Positions 1-11,655 of a DNA stretch of 64,000 nucleotides are shown piece by piece. The translations under genes and the position numbers were made by a program. The notes beneath the pieces were generated by a model. The model saw nothing but the letters and a program-made list of their open reading frames with translations, did no database searches and had not been told where the DNA came from. The number at the start of each line of letters is the position of its first letter. Positions within the stretch are counted from its first letter, which is position 1. Source of the stretch: Phylloscopus collybita (Eukaryota; Chordata; Aves; Passeriformes; Phylloscopidae); assembly GCA_027886175.1 (NCBI GenBank), contig JAJNNQ010000129.1, positions 2,728,001-2,792,000 of the forward strand, in the 5' to 3' direction.

Positions 1-1364
1 GAAATTTCAGCCTGCCATTGATATCTTCGTATTTTTTCCTCCCCTTGCTTGTGTTGTGAAGTTAACCAAAGTGATGGGTTCTGAGAAAACCAAAGAAGCC
101 CTCTGTAAATGGGAACACTTAGCTCTTCTTTGCTGCTACTCTCTCTGTCTCAAACAGCTTTAAAAGCCCCTTTAAACACCCTTTTACACAGCTCTGTGAG
201 AGCTGGGGAGCAGAAGGCAGGCAGTGCCTCTCTCTGAGGTTTACCCACTGGCTGTCAGCTCTGCTTATGGATTCTGCCTCCACGCTGACTCCCCACTTCA
301 ATAACCAAACGCAGTAGAGAAATTACAGGCTCTGTCTCGGAGCATCTGAGGAACCAGGAGAAACGCTTCTGCTGTGCTTTTCGCTTCCCAGCTTGACAAA
401 CTCCCTCAGAAATGGTTTTGACTGCACAGATTTGTTTTCCCTCTTTCCTGTCACCTCTGTGTTTGGCTCCTTTCCCTCCCATACATGACAGCAGCTTGTG
501 GTTCCTGGACCAGCTGGTCCAAGGCTTTTTCCTCGCACCATTGGTGAAAAAAACCTCCTTTCTCTGATGGCAGGAATTGTTCTTTTCTCGTTTATTTGCT
601 ACGAGAGCCCTTTTTGAAAGGTGCTGGCGTCTCCCTGCCCTTACTGCAGTGCCGGAATTGGAGTGGAGGCAGCCTTGCTGGAGGAGCTGCTGCTCCCCAT
701 CTGGAAAGAGAAACGTGTCACGTTGGGCTCGGTTGAATTTCAGGAGTGGAAACTTCCCTGGCCAAGTCCTTCTGGAAAGTTTTGGCTCAAGTGGTTGAGC
801 CCATCCTGAGAAGGAGGTCAGGGAGTATCTGTGGGGGTTGTGCTTATGGAATGAGCTACCAGACACCTGCTTTGGGACAGAGGGGGATGAGTGGCTGGCC
901 CGTGGAGCTGTGCTGTGCCCTTGGGTGCCCCTGAGCAGAGCTGGGTGAGGTTGGCAAGGCTTTAAGCTCAGCACGGTTGTGTGGCAGGAGATTTGCTGTT
1001 CTGGTTGACGCAGGGAATGCAGGAATGGAGGTGGAGAGACCCTGGTGCCTGCAGGAGATGTCCTGAGCCCTGCTGTGCTTTGGGTCCCCTCCACAGCAGG
1101 GGTTTTCTGTGTCCCCAGCTCTGGGTTTGTCCCCTCCAGGAAATTGGTGAAGCTTCACTCCAAACATGGGAGCTGCTCCCACTTCCTGTGACCTCCTGCT
1201 TGAGACTGGGTTTTACTTTTCTTCCTTGGCCAGGGAGTCACCATCCTTTCTTTTCTTTCTCTCTCATTGCTCAGAGATTGCTGAGCAGCAATGAAATACT
1301 GGCATTTCATCTTTCCTTTTCAAAATCTTTGGGAAAGCATCTACAGAAGAGCTTTCTATTCCTC

Positions 1365-1388
1365 CTTTTTTTTTTTTTTTTTTTTTTC
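1365..1388 (+). repeat. Poly-T tract
   Basis: A run of about 20 T residues lies in intronic sequence. No adjacent retroposon body is recognisable, so it is annotated only as low-complexity sequence. Confidence 0.9.
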
Positions 1389-2941
1389 CTTCCTTTCTGA
1401 GAGGTGAAAGAGAAAATGAATTAGAGGCAAAGAAAAGGGAGCAGGTGACAAATGAGAAGAACAGGGCTGGAATTTCCAGATCAAATCCATCAAATCTCAC
1501 CTCTGAGTGTGTCTAAGGCCAGCCTGCTGTGAGGAACTGGGCTAAGTGGGGAGGCCTGGGGTGGCTGGGGCAGGAAAGCAGGGCTGCTGGGAGAAGGGAA
1601 TGGGCTTGGATTGTCCCATCTCCCTCACAGGGAAAAAGGGGAGCCAAGGAAATGTGGGGGCAGCTACTGGAAGTTTTACTGTCGGAAGTCAAGTGTGGTG
1701 GTGGCCTTTGTGTAAGGTGGGGGTACTAAAATAGTTTTAAACTAATTTCCTGCTGGTTGAAGGAGTTGAGGAACAGCTGAGGGGTTGGTTCCCTGTGCCA
1801 GCTTGTGACCTTGATGGAGAGGCCAGGAGGTGGTGACTGTGCCCACAGGCGTGACCCAGAGCTCAGGAGGGGTGAGGATGGCGAGTGGAGGAAAAACTGG
1901 CACTGGTGGTTAAAATCAGGATTAAAACGCTTTTTATGTTAAAGCCTAGCTGATGCCTCAAGTCTTGAGCCCAAAAGCCATGGCAGAAATTCCTATTAAC
2001 CCCACATGGCTTTGAATCAGACCTCTTAAAAGGGAAGCTTATTAGGCAATTAATTAGAAACTTGCCCCATCTGTGCCCTCCATCCCACCCCAGCCCATTC
2101 CTGCTGGTCTGGGTCAGCATCTGGCTCTTTCCCTGGCCCTGGGGCTCTGCACTTTCCAAAACCTTCCAGGAGCTCTAGGATCCTTCCAGAGACTGAGTTG
2201 GTTTTTTCTCCCTTTTCATCCTCCTCAAAAAAGCAAAACCAATGGAGATGCATCGGTGGGGTGTGACCCCTTTTCCCACTTTCCTCCTTGGCAAAGTGGA
2301 ACGGCAAGAAAAATGCAGAGCTTTACAGCTGAAAATGAGGTGCTGAGAGAAGGGTTCCTCAACGGGATGCAAAAGTACCCCCCTAAAACAACCAAACCTA
2401 AAAAAAAAAAATACAATACAATCTGATCAGGAAGAAAACAACAGCGAACCAAAAAAAAAAGCTCCTGAGGTCAATCAAAGTTCAATGCTTGGAGAAAGAA
2501 GAAAATCTGTGTATGTGTGAGGAAGAGGGAGAAGTAGCTGTGATTGAGAGAAAAGAGGCAAAGGGAGACAAGATAAATTCTGATTATCTGGTGGAATCAA
2601 GACACTTAACTGCCCTGTCTGATTCCTGAGAGGAAACAAATGGAGCCTATAACTTTGTACTGCAGAAAGATAATTTGTCCCTGTTTCCTCAGCCCTTGCT
2701 GGAGCCAGGTCGGTGCTTGGGCTTGAGGAGGCTTGAGCAGCATCTCCAGCATGACCCTGGGGAGAGATGGAAGGTGTTTTCTTTGTGAGAGCCCTGAGAG
2801 AGGCTTCTGAGAGATGTGCTGCAGCTCTGGCTCTGCGTGCCCTGTCCAGGCAGGGCCCTCTGCTTCCTGAGAATGGGGCAGAAAGTAGGATGAAGTCAAT
2901 AAGTGCAATAAATTGGTGCTAAAGAGATTGGTGGAAGGTAA

Positions 2942-2973
2942 CTTGAAGAGACTTTTGTTGTGGTGGTGGTGGT
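2942..2973 (+). repeat. GGT-rich trinucleotide patch
   Basis: A short imperfect run of gtggtggtggtgg triplets, about 30 bp. Simple-sequence slippage is the likely origin. Confidence 0.7.
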
Positions 2974-3170
2974 GAAAGTGGTGGAGCTTCAATACCACAC
3001 TCCCAAACTTAGCGTTCCCTTAGGGTAAAACTTGGAAAAAACTTGGAGCAAAGCCATCGTGATGTCTCACTTCTCATTTCAGGCCTGTGTTTCTTATTAT
3101 CTTCTATTTAATTCGTTGTATTTGTTAACAATGTTATTTTTGATCTGTATTTTATACATTTGTAATACTT

Positions 3171-3194
3171 CTTTTTTTTTTTTTTTTTTTTTTC
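3171..3194 (+). repeat. Poly-T tract
   Basis: An uninterrupted run of just over 20 T residues. It sits at the end of a T-rich 100 bp stretch and has no recognisable element attached. Confidence 0.9.
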
Positions 3195-4934
3195 CATCTG
3201 AACGAGGTGCTCTGAAAGCAGGACAGTGATTACTGCCTGATTGGGAGATAAAGGAAAGGGTGAAAGAGCTCTTAGGTTTTGGGAGGGGTTATTTGAGATG
3301 GGATTTTTCTCTGCTCACGCTGCTTCTGAGCTGCAGCTGTCTAAGCTCTAATGAAGTTTCTTGTTTCTAACAAAGCAAAGCACAGAGAAGTTGAGGAATC
3401 TCTCCTTGGTTTTGCTCCTTTCAGAGCAGAGGGTGGTGGAGCTCAGAGTGCTGTTGTCCACAGGTCCTACTCCAAAGACTGACAGGAGCCAGGCATGGAG
3501 GTGTGGTGATGTGCTCTGCCCAGAAATGCCTTGCCTCCTCTGGGTAGTCCTGAATTTAGGAACTCATTTCCCTGACGTTAGTTGGAGGTGGTTGCAGTGC
3601 AAGGAGAGGAGAGCGAAACGCTGAATGCTTGTTTGATTTAGTTGTTTATTTATTAGCACAACTGGGTTTGCAACACACAAACCACGAATATGTTTAAAAC
3701 TGGGCAGTTTTAAACGTGGTTTTCCTATTCAGCAGGAATTTTAAGATCCTTTCCCTTCCAAAGGTGCAACCGAGACCTTTTGGAGTTTGAAGTACTTGCT
3801 ATTCTGGAGGGAAATGATGACCTGTTGATTTGGGTTTTTTGAACAGGGAGTAAAGGTGGAAGCTTGTTCCCTTATTAACCTGGGCAGAGTAAAGAGGCAC
3901 GAGCCTGGATTTATTCTCTCCTGGTTACTGGCTTTCCCTGCCATGCAGACCGAGTGTCTTCTTTTTTCCTTGGGACAAAGAAACCTTTGCTAAGGATGGC
4001 TTTGAACATCCTCCAGCAGAATAAAATCAAGCTGCTACCTTGTTTTATATCAGGGCTACAAGGTTTGAGGAAGTGTAGGGGCTTTGTGTCCCTGGGGTTG
4101 GCTGCACTGAGGAGGTGAGAACATTGGAGATGAACACTCTGACCGCTGGCTGGGATAAAGCCACTTGTTTCTGTCTTTATCCCAAATTCCTTTGCCTGTG
4201 ACCCATCACTCACTTGCACCTGTTGGTGGAAGGAATGGGGTTTTTTTTTCCCCAGTGGTTAATTCTGGCTGCTCCTTTTAAAACAACTGCTATTCCTCCT
4301 CCAAACAGGAGTTTGTCTGGGTTTGGGCACTGAGTCTGGCTGTGCTTTCGTGCTCAGTGCTCAGTATCACATTTTGTCCTCTCTGTGGATGTGCTCAAGA
4401 TGGCCTGAGTCATCCCACTCTTCTTAGTCATAGATGAGGCAGTTCAAGCTTTTAAAGCCTTTTTTAAAAGGAAAAGCATTTTTGCCAGCTTTTGAAATTT
4501 TGTGGCTTCGTCTCATGTCCAATCCTGAAGGTGATGCAGCTGGGCAAGCAGCTTGTAGATTGGCAGAAGCAGTTTTAAAAACCACTCCTGACTTCCCCAA
4601 GAACACTGTGGCCCTCCAGGCAGGGTGTGGAATGGCTCCCTGCATGCTTGGACCCCCACTCCTGCCAGCAGGCCTGGCTTTGGGATGTTCTCCTCTGCAG
4701 CTGTGGCCCTCCAGCCTTTTGTGGGTGTTTGGAGCAGGGTCAAAACATAAATTTTTCCCAAAAGAGTCCAAGTTACCAGGGGTCCTACCTGTTATGTGCC
4801 ATGCTGTCACCCAAGCTTGTACCAGCAGCAATTTGACATGGCACTGTTGTGTCCCCAGTGAGGCTGGTGGCCTTGGGACCTGCCAGGCCACCTGGGTCCT
4901 CACTCAAAATGTGCTTCACCAATGTCTTAGGGCA

Positions 4935-5155
4935 CTCAATTTTTAATCACAAAGTCATGCAGGGCAAACGCAAACGCCTTACAGAAGTCTATTATTTCTT
5001 CTTTATCTGCCAAAGTTGTAATCTCATCAAAGAATAAAATCAGGTTTGTTTGACAAGCTCTATTTTCCATAAAATCGTGTTGACTGGCATTTATTATGTT
5101 CCTATCATTTAATTCTTTATTAATGGAATCTCATATCGGCTTTTTCCATTATTTC
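4935..5155 (-). mobile_element. Ancient CR1/L3-like LINE fragment (tentative)
   Basis: The order of phrases here (a 'cttacagaagtctatta'-like segment, 'ctcatcaaagaa', 'tcaggtttgtttgacaagct', 'aaatcgtgttgactggca') follows a degraded internal CR1-type ORF2 segment seen widely in bird and reptile genomes. It reads antisense to the LINE on this strand. It is AT-rich and heavily mutated, consistent with an old insertion. The family call is from memory of the pattern and has moderate uncertainty. Confidence 0.5.
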
Positions 5156-6000
5156 CGCCGTGATTGATGTCTCACCGATCGATTGGGAATCGCTCTGTTC
5201 TCCAAACTGTGCTGCTGCTTTTTGCCCTCTGGTCTGCTGGAGCTTCCCTCACCTTCCCAGAGGGATGAAATTTGGGCCTCTCTTGTCCTTGGCCAGGAGA
5301 TCTGGGGGCACGGAGTGCGCTGGTGCTGCCCGAGGTGGCTCGCACAGACTGTCCCCCGCCCCGTCCTCAAATCCACATGGCCCAGGAGAAATCTCATCCC
5401 CCATCCTCGAGGCCAGGCAGCCTGGGGAATCTCCCATCCTTATCTCCATCCAGCAGCTTTTTTCCTCCTGTTTTCTCCCCCATCCTGCTGGCAGAGCAGC
5501 TGGGTGGGACAACAGGCAGGCAGCCACGGCCAGCCAGCCATGGCAGACTGTGGGAGTGCACAGAGGTGTCCTGAAGGGGCCCAGAATGATCTGGGCAGGT
5601 TCTTGTGGGACCAAAGTGAGGCTCCAGGGGTGGTGGCTGTCCCCTGCTTTTGTTCTTGCAGCTGCTGATGGTGCCCCTTGGCAGGAAGGGTGTGAGGGAG
5701 GCTGGTCAGCGCTTACCCACGGCGGGCATAGGATCCTCCATCTCTCGTGCCAGGGCTGAACCAGACTGGCTTTCTCTTTTGATAAAGGCAAGGAAGGAGA
5801 GGATCTGTGGTTCAGTCCATCTGTGCCAGACAGAACAGTCAGACCACGCACAGCCTGGCTCCCCTTGAGGCACTGGAGCACCGTGGGCGTGGTTCCAGGG
5901 CTTCCACAGACCTCTGTTCTCTGACAGGCTGGATGTTGTCAGCATTTCTTCTTCTTTGCCTCGTTTTGCTCAGGATTTCTTTCCTCTCTATGTCTCCCAG

Positions 6001-6143
6001 GTTCCTCAGTGACTCAGCTGCTGGCCCGGGACCTGGACAATGACCCGCTGGTCTTCGGGGTGGTGGGGGAGGAGGCCAGCCGGTTCTTTGCCGTGGAGAG
6101 CCTCACCGGCGTCGTGTGGCTCAGGCAGCCCCTGGACAGAGAG
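6001..6143 (+). CDS. CDH23: CDH23 internal exon 1 of 7 here (EC1, mature residues ~26-73)
   Basis: This exon encodes the middle of extracellular cadherin repeat 1 of cadherin-23, a calcium-dependent adhesion protein that forms the upper part of inner-ear tip links. It follows a pyrimidine-rich acceptor ending in cag at 6000. It opens with GT, the last two bases of a split Gly codon, followed by 47 codons starting SSVTQLL, and ends in DRE before the donor gtaaag at 6144. The DLDNDP stretch supplies the Asp residues (36, 38 and 40 of the mature protein) that in mammalian CDH23 hold the unusual extra calcium at the N-terminal tip. The PLDRE motif at the end supplies Asp71 and Glu73 for the EC1-EC2 calcium site. 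It is near-identical to the mammalian sequence as remembered. One difference is Val at mature position 47, where human has Ser. Entry phase 1, exit phase 0. Signal peptide and residues 1-25 lie upstream of the window. Confidence 0.97.
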
Positions 6144-8993
6144 GTAAAGCTGGGCAGAAGCCACCTCTGCTCAGATAAATGGTGGCTCTCCATCCTCTGT
6201 GGCAGCTGAGATGGGTGCTGCTCCCTGGTGGGGTTAGGAGTCCAGGTGTGTGCACGTTCCCTGGACACCCCGTCACTGTCTCCAGTCCATGGTCAGTGAG
6301 CAGCCTGCTCTGGTTTGATCTGACTTGTTGGTTTTCCTGGGGACTAGAATAACATCTGTGGGTCTGGAAGGAAAGGAATTAGTAAGTGGGGATGATCTAC
6401 CGAGGAGCCAGGCTGCTCACACAGTCAGGGAAATGTACAGGCTTCCTCTTTAAATCTCTGTGCCAATTAAATCCTTTACTATTTAGAACAGCGTGTCAAG
6501 AGATGTGAGGTATCCCTGCTTATTCAATCTCATCAAGACTTTTCATCCTCTTGTGGATTCAGGCTGCTGGATGCTAAATTTGGCAAAATTCTTGCCTCAG
6601 AGCTGTTTCACCACTCCTATTTTCAATGGCAGCTTTGGTGTGCAAGGCTGGAATCCCATCCAGGTGCCTGCTTTGCTAAAACCTTGGCCCTTGCCGAATT
6701 CCTGGAGCAAGGAGGAAGGGATAGCGGGAGGACTGGGAAAATGCCATGTGATTTGGGCAACGTGCTTCATTTCCCCTGTGCTTCTGCTGCCTGTATTTAG
6801 CGCTGCCTTGGCCAGCAGCAGCGTTGGGAGGATCAAACCCATTAACACACCTCCGGCACTGGCGTTCCCCGCCGGAGCCATCGGCATGCAGAGGAGCAGG
6901 GTGGCGGATGCTGCTCAGGCTGGGGCTGGGGGGAAGGCCAAACCCAATTTCACAGTGTTAAGAGCGAGACTTTGGGAAAATGAAGTGCTTTTCTTCACCC
7001 CTCTCCCCTCCGCCTCCCCGTGCCAACAGCTGCTGGCGTGAGTCATAAATCTTCCCTCATCCAAATGCCTCCTGCTTCCCAATGCTTCCCACGCCAGCCT
7101 TAAGCCCAGGAAGGTGATCGATAGATTTCAGGTGTCTGGTGGTGTGGAGGGTGAGAAGGGAAGGAGCTGGGCAGAGCTTGGATGCGTGGATGGGCTCAGC
7201 TGATCCCAGGGGCTCCAAGTCAGCCGCACATGGGAGACAGTGAAGGCAGCCCAGTGCTGGGAATGGATGTGGGAGAGGTGTAAGGGATGTGAGAGAGGCC
7301 TAAGGGACAGTTTATGGTGGAGGAAGCAGTCAAAGGGAAGGGATGGAGATGGGCAGAGGGTTGGGAGCAGAGAACACTGGCCTGCATGCACGTCTTCGAA
7401 ACATCAGGGGAGAGAAAGATGCTCGGGAGAAGTGGTGGGAAGGGAAAAGCAAGAGGTGAGTTCTTGTACAATGGAGGAGAAAGAAGGGAGAAGGAGTCAT
7501 AGTAAGGTAAATGACACAGGAAGAGATGAAATGGAGAAAAAGAGGAAGGAGCAAATGTATAGAGGCAAAAGGAATTTTAAAAGATTTTTTTTTCTTTCAC
7601 TCCTATGAAGATTAGAAGGAAAACGGATTTTTAAAATAATGGCAGACCCTAAGGCTAAAGAATTGTGTTAAAATAATTTTAGAGACAGCAGTTGGTACGT
7701 GGAAGCTTTCTCTGATTATTTTATTGAGTTTTTAAAATTTAAATGCTCAACAGGTTGCTTCTTATCTCCTGTTTCGCCTTTCTCCCCTGTTGCGTTGTCC
7801 CTTGTGGATGAGTAGGGGGAAGGGAGGGCTGACAGGTACTGATGCAGCAGGGTGGGATGGCACAGGGAGCAGAGCATCTCCCTTCCCCTGGGATTTCAGC
7901 TCTTCCTTCTGCCTACCAGCATTGCCCCGAGGCAGGAGTTAGAAAGGGCTTTCCCTGGTTGTACTTCCTGGCTGTTTGGATGGAAATGTGGGAGCAGGAG
8001 GGGGCACACACAGTGGGGAGCTGTTCCCCAAACCCTTCTCCAAGATGAACTTTGACTCTGGTGCAAGCAGAGCTCCTGCTCTGGGCGCTGCTGGCCCCTG
8101 AGCCGATCTCATTAGGAATAAATCAACCAGAGCTGCAGCAAGGGGAGCCATTTCAGGCTGGCTTTTCCAGCCTTTCCTGCGTGATGCTTTGGAAACATCA
8201 AGCTGCTGTGCTCCAGCAGCTCAGGCAGGGCAAGGACACCAGAGGTGGGAAGGGATTGCCAGGACTGGAGGGGAACAAAAAACAGCAGCTGGCAGGCAGG
8301 TACCAGATAGATGTGGTGGCCCAAGTCCTGCTGTCCATCTTTACATGGTTCTTTGGTAAAATAGGAGCAAAATGATTGCTGGTGGGAAGAAAAGGGTCAG
8401 GAAGAGAAGGTCTGCCTTCACTAGCAATATGTCCTTGCTCTGATCCCCCAAAAATCCTCTCTTTCCCCCTGGTTGCTCACCCCAGCATCAGTGACTTGCA
8501 TAAATCCCCACTGCAAGCTGTTAAAGCAGTAAGGAGCAGAGAGAACTGTGTGGGTATTTTCATGGAATTTCAGCCAGTTCTCACTACATAGGCTTGTCCT
8601 AGGATTCCCAGCTTTGTAAGTTGGGAAAGCAGCAGCAGGATTTAGAGGTCCTCACTGAGACTGTGTTGCATTGCCATGAGTCATAAACCTTCCCGTGTTT
8701 TAAGTGCCAAGCTGCCAATCAGGGAGGTCAGTTCCTTAGCCCTGCATCCTCCTGACCTGGGGCAGGGCATCTCCCGTGCCTGTGGAATACACAGGAGCCC
8801 CTCTGGCATTCAGATTCCCCAGGGTTTTCTGTCCAGTGCAGGTAATGGCACTCAAGCACCTCTCCTCTTCTGGAAGGTCCTGAAAGCATTTTGCGTGTAA
8901 TAACATTGGCTAAAAGTCCCCAGCCTGCCATCTGCAGATAAAAGCCACAGTATCTTTAATTATAGGGTTTTTTTTCTTCTCTTTCCCTTTCAG
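6144..8993 (+). other. CDH23: CDH23 intron, 2,850 bp
   Basis: This intron lies between the first and second exons found here and is phase 0, with donor gtaaag and acceptor cag. No repeat family is clearly recognisable. The region 7130-7560 is purine-rich on the + strand, which leaves long stop-free frames without coding signs. Confidence 0.9.
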
Positions 8994-9041
8994 ACTAAGT
9001 CAGAATTCACGGTTGAATTTTCTGTCAGTGACAGCCAAGGG
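8994..9041 (+). CDS. CDH23: CDH23 internal exon 2 of 7 here (EC1, residues ~74-89)
   Basis: This 48-bp micro-like exon encodes exactly 16 codons, TKSEFTVEFSVSDSQG. It lies between a T-rich acceptor (tttcag ending at 8993) and a consensus donor gtgagt at 9042. It continues EC1 directly from the preceding exon: joined, they read PLDRE then TKSEF, as in mammalian CDH23. The Asp at mature position 86 matches the ligand that completes the tip calcium site. Glu77 matches a residue recalled from the CDH23-PCDH15 handshake interface. Both flanking introns are phase 0, so skipping this exon would remove 16 residues without a frameshift. The only clear departure from human in this exon is Ser for His in the SDxQG motif. 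It is too short to stand out as an open frame and was found by homology. Confidence 0.96.
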
Positions 9042-9231
9042 GTGAGTGTGACTTCTCATTTCATGGTCTGCAGCACGGGCGGGGGGAGCAGGGGGTGCGG
9101 GTCCCAGCTGCACCGGGGGAGAGAGAGGGGTCACCCCTGGGCCCAAAGCCCAAAAACACAGCCACAAGCCAGCTTTAGGCTCTAAATCCACGCCTAAAGC
9201 TGACACCCTGCTGTTGTCCTTGGCTCCACAG
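9042..9231 (+). other. CDH23: CDH23 short intron, 190 bp
   Basis: A compact phase-0 intron with donor gtgagt and acceptor ccacag separates the 48-bp and 93-bp EC1 exons. It is GC-rich and holds a G-rich stretch at about 9078-9120. It is by far the shortest intron in the window. Confidence 0.95.
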
Positions 9232-9324
9232 GTGATCAAAGGGACGGTGAACATCCAGGTGGGAGACGTGAACGACAACGCCCCGCAGTTCCACAACCAG
9301 CCCTACAGCGTCCGCATCCCCGAG
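9232..9324 (+). CDS. CDH23: CDH23 internal exon 3 of 7 here (EC1-EC2 linker, residues ~90-120)
   Basis: Thirty-one codons, beginning VIKGTVNIQV and ending SVRIPE, lie between the acceptor ccacag (ending 9231) and the donor gtaggg at 9325. The exon holds the canonical cadherin calcium linker motif DVNDNAP (Asp101, Asn103, Asp104, Asn105). This binds the calcium ions that stiffen the EC1-EC2 junction, and in human the Asp101 position is a known non-syndromic deafness site. Asn96 and Gln98, recalled handshake contact residues, are present. The HNQPYSVRIPE segment is the first strand of EC2. Differences from human are KGT for TRK after the initial VI, and Gln for Thr after NDNAP. Phase 0 on both sides. 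It is followed by the largest intron in the window (34.2 kb). Confidence 0.97.
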
Positions 9325-9787
9325 GTAGGGAGCGTCTCTGCCGGCCTCTGGCTCTTCCCTCGGCGGCCACTCCTGCTCTCTGGAGCTGGCCACCAACGTG
9401 CAGGGCTGTCCTCTTGCCCAGGACCCTCATGAGGTTGCGGGAGGATGAAATTTCTGGAAGCTACTGCCTGAAAATGGGCGGAAGCAAAGTGTGTGGGGTG
9501 TTGGGGGAGGGAGGTGGGAGAGGAGATGCAGTGCTTTGGTGACATTTTTCCCATGATGAGTGGGAAGTTTGCAAATGAGTGTAAATGAGGATCTGTGTCT
9601 TGTTCTCTTCCTTGGAGTTGGGGGGATGCACAGCTCTTGTCACAGAGGTGACCTGAGGCAGGGCCAAATATTTCTCCAAATGGCTGAATTCTGGCAGGGT
9701 ACTGACCACAGACTTCTGCCGTGGCTGGTGATTTCCTTTGACAGCTCCATAGCAGGATTCATCCCATAATGTCTCTGGAATAAAACA

Positions 9788-9965
9788 GGTGGGAAGGGGC
9801 TACAGGAGATCATCTGGCTCAAGTTCCCACTAATCCAGCAAGAATTTTCATGTTAGGTCAGATTGCTCAGGGCTTTATCCAGCCAAGTGTTGAATATCCC
9901 CAAGGACAGAGTTTCCACAACCTTCCACTGCTCTCTGTGCTGGCCACTGCAAGGGAGGTGACATC
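9788..9965 (-). mobile_element. CR1 LINE 3' fragment
   Basis: The phrases gagatcatctggctcaag, cagattgctcaggg, ttgaatatccccaaggacagag and ccacaacctt appear in the CR1 antisense order. It is diverged, so an old copy of a CR1 subfamily different from most others here. Confidence 0.75.
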
Positions 9966-11387
9966 TACTCATCCATCAGAGACAGCTTCTGCACCTGCAG
10001 CCTGACTTGGCCGGGAATTTACAGGCCTGATGTGAATTTAGGTTTTACAGCTGTGGCTTGTGGTGCCAGGCAGAGAAGGTGAGGGTATTCCATTTGCAGC
10101 AGGGGGTCAGTAGAGCGCTTGACATCCTCCAGTGGAGGAGACCTCTTTTCTTTGTGCACCACAGTGCCGGGGCAGTTTTCCTCAGGCTGTCCCTCGGGGT
10201 GCAGGTGAGGTCCCATGTGCATTGTGTGTGTGTGAAATGAAGCAGCCTTGGTAACTGAGAGGTGCAGACGATCGTGTTACCAGGGCCTATTTAATAGTCC
10301 TGCTGCCGCTGCCCTGCCCTGCCGGGCTTTGATCCCTCCCCGTCCCTCTGCTGCGAGGATGAGGTTTCTTCATTAGAGCTGCTTGTGATGTATGAGCCGG
10401 GAGCTGGAGTCTCATCTTTGCACCAAGTCACCTGAAACCTGCCCGTGAGAGCGACGCTGGCTCAGAGGCGTGTCTGCTGCTCTGGAGCACGAGGGGTGGA
10501 GAAGTGACTTGGCAAAACCCACACCAGTGCCCCCTGCTCCCGCCTTTGCTCGGGCCTCTGAGCTGTCAGGTGGCTGCCGTGCCTTCTGCTGCTCCTCCCG
10601 GCCATGCTCTGCCTGCAGAGGTCTGCAAAGCAGAAGGAATGGCAGTAGGATGGGAGGAGAACAGGCTCCTCTCCCCTGCCCTCAGGTTTACCTCTGGTTT
10701 TGCATTGGAATTCTGGAAGCTGAGAGTTTGGGGTTTTGGTATATAGTAATGGGTGTGGGGCAAGATGAAGTATTTGGGGTGTTGTTTAAGTCCTTCTTCA
10801 CCTTCTTCTTCAGTCTTCTTCCTGGGTTTGGGTGGTTTTCTGTAACTGGGTGAAAAAGGTCCTCGTCGTGGGTCTTGGGTGGTCATTATTGGGTCAGAAA
10901 TATAAATAATAGAGGTGTCACCTCGTTATTGGGTAATTGGCACTTGAATAACCTTGGAAAGAGTTAGAACCATCTCCATTTTACATCATTTCCCTAACTT
11001 GCTAGTTGGAGCTCACAGCTGGTAAGTCTGTAAATAGATAAGAAACAATAAACATCCAAGTCAGAATTCTAAACCAACGTTTCCCATGTATTAATCCCTA
11101 CCTTGGCAAGGAAAAGAAGGAAGCCAGAACTGTCACAGTTTTGCTGTTATCTGCCCTTCATGTGAAGAGATGGAAATGGGTGTCTGTGACTCCCCTAGGA
11201 ATCAGGGCTGTGTTAGGCACCAGTTTTTCATACACCTGGAGTATCTGTGTCACGTCTCTTCTTGCTGATGGCTCCTGTCCTGAGAGCCAATATTGCAAAG
11301 CTTGAGCTTTCCCCATTTCCAGTATTAACCTGTGCCAGCCTGGGGAGTAGGGAAGGCAAAGGTCCTGGTTTGGAATCATGGAACCTT

Positions 11388-11655
11388 CGAGTCACAGAAT
11401 GGTTTGGATTGTAAGGGACCTTAAAACTCCTCTAGTTCAGCTGCTGCCATGGGCAGGGACACTTTCCACTGGTTGCTCCAACCTGGCCTTGAACAGTTCC
11501 AGGGATCCAGGGCAGCCACAGCTTCTCTGGGCAACCTGTGCCAGGGCCTGCCCACCCTCACAGGGAAAAATTTCTTCCCAATATCTAATTTAATCCTCCT
11601 CTCTTGCAGCTGAAGGCCATTCCCCTGTGTGCTATCGCTCCATGCCCTCAGATGT
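11388..11655 (-). mobile_element. CR1 LINE 3' fragment
   Basis: A clear CR1 tail reads antisense: agaatggtttggatt, aagggacctta, ccatgggcagggacac, acctggccttgaac, cttctctgggcaacctgt and aatttcttcccaatatcta appear in consensus order. Confidence 0.92.

Larger units (their letters stand above)
1..6000 (+). other. CDH23: CDH23 intron (3' part), upstream of the first exon in the window
   Basis: I see no exon in these 6 kb. The missing N-terminal codons (ending in a Gly whose first base precedes this intron) should lie further upstream. Contents are unique sequence of mixed composition, poly-T runs near 1368-1387 and 3173-3193, a GGT-rich patch near 2942-2972, and an old CR1-like fragment at 4935-5155. 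A polypyrimidine tract at about 5945-6000 leads into the acceptor. Open frames on both strands show no domain signature. Confidence 0.85.

Noticed and set aside
5807..6043. Open frame running into the first exon from upstream as an alternative start
   Set aside because: It uses a different frame from the exon's EC1 reading frame, and the sequence just before 6001 is a standard polypyrimidine acceptor.
7240..7608. 122-codon + frame rich in Arg, Glu and Lys
   Set aside because: A purine-rich stretch of intron gives few stop codons; there is no homology or splice context.
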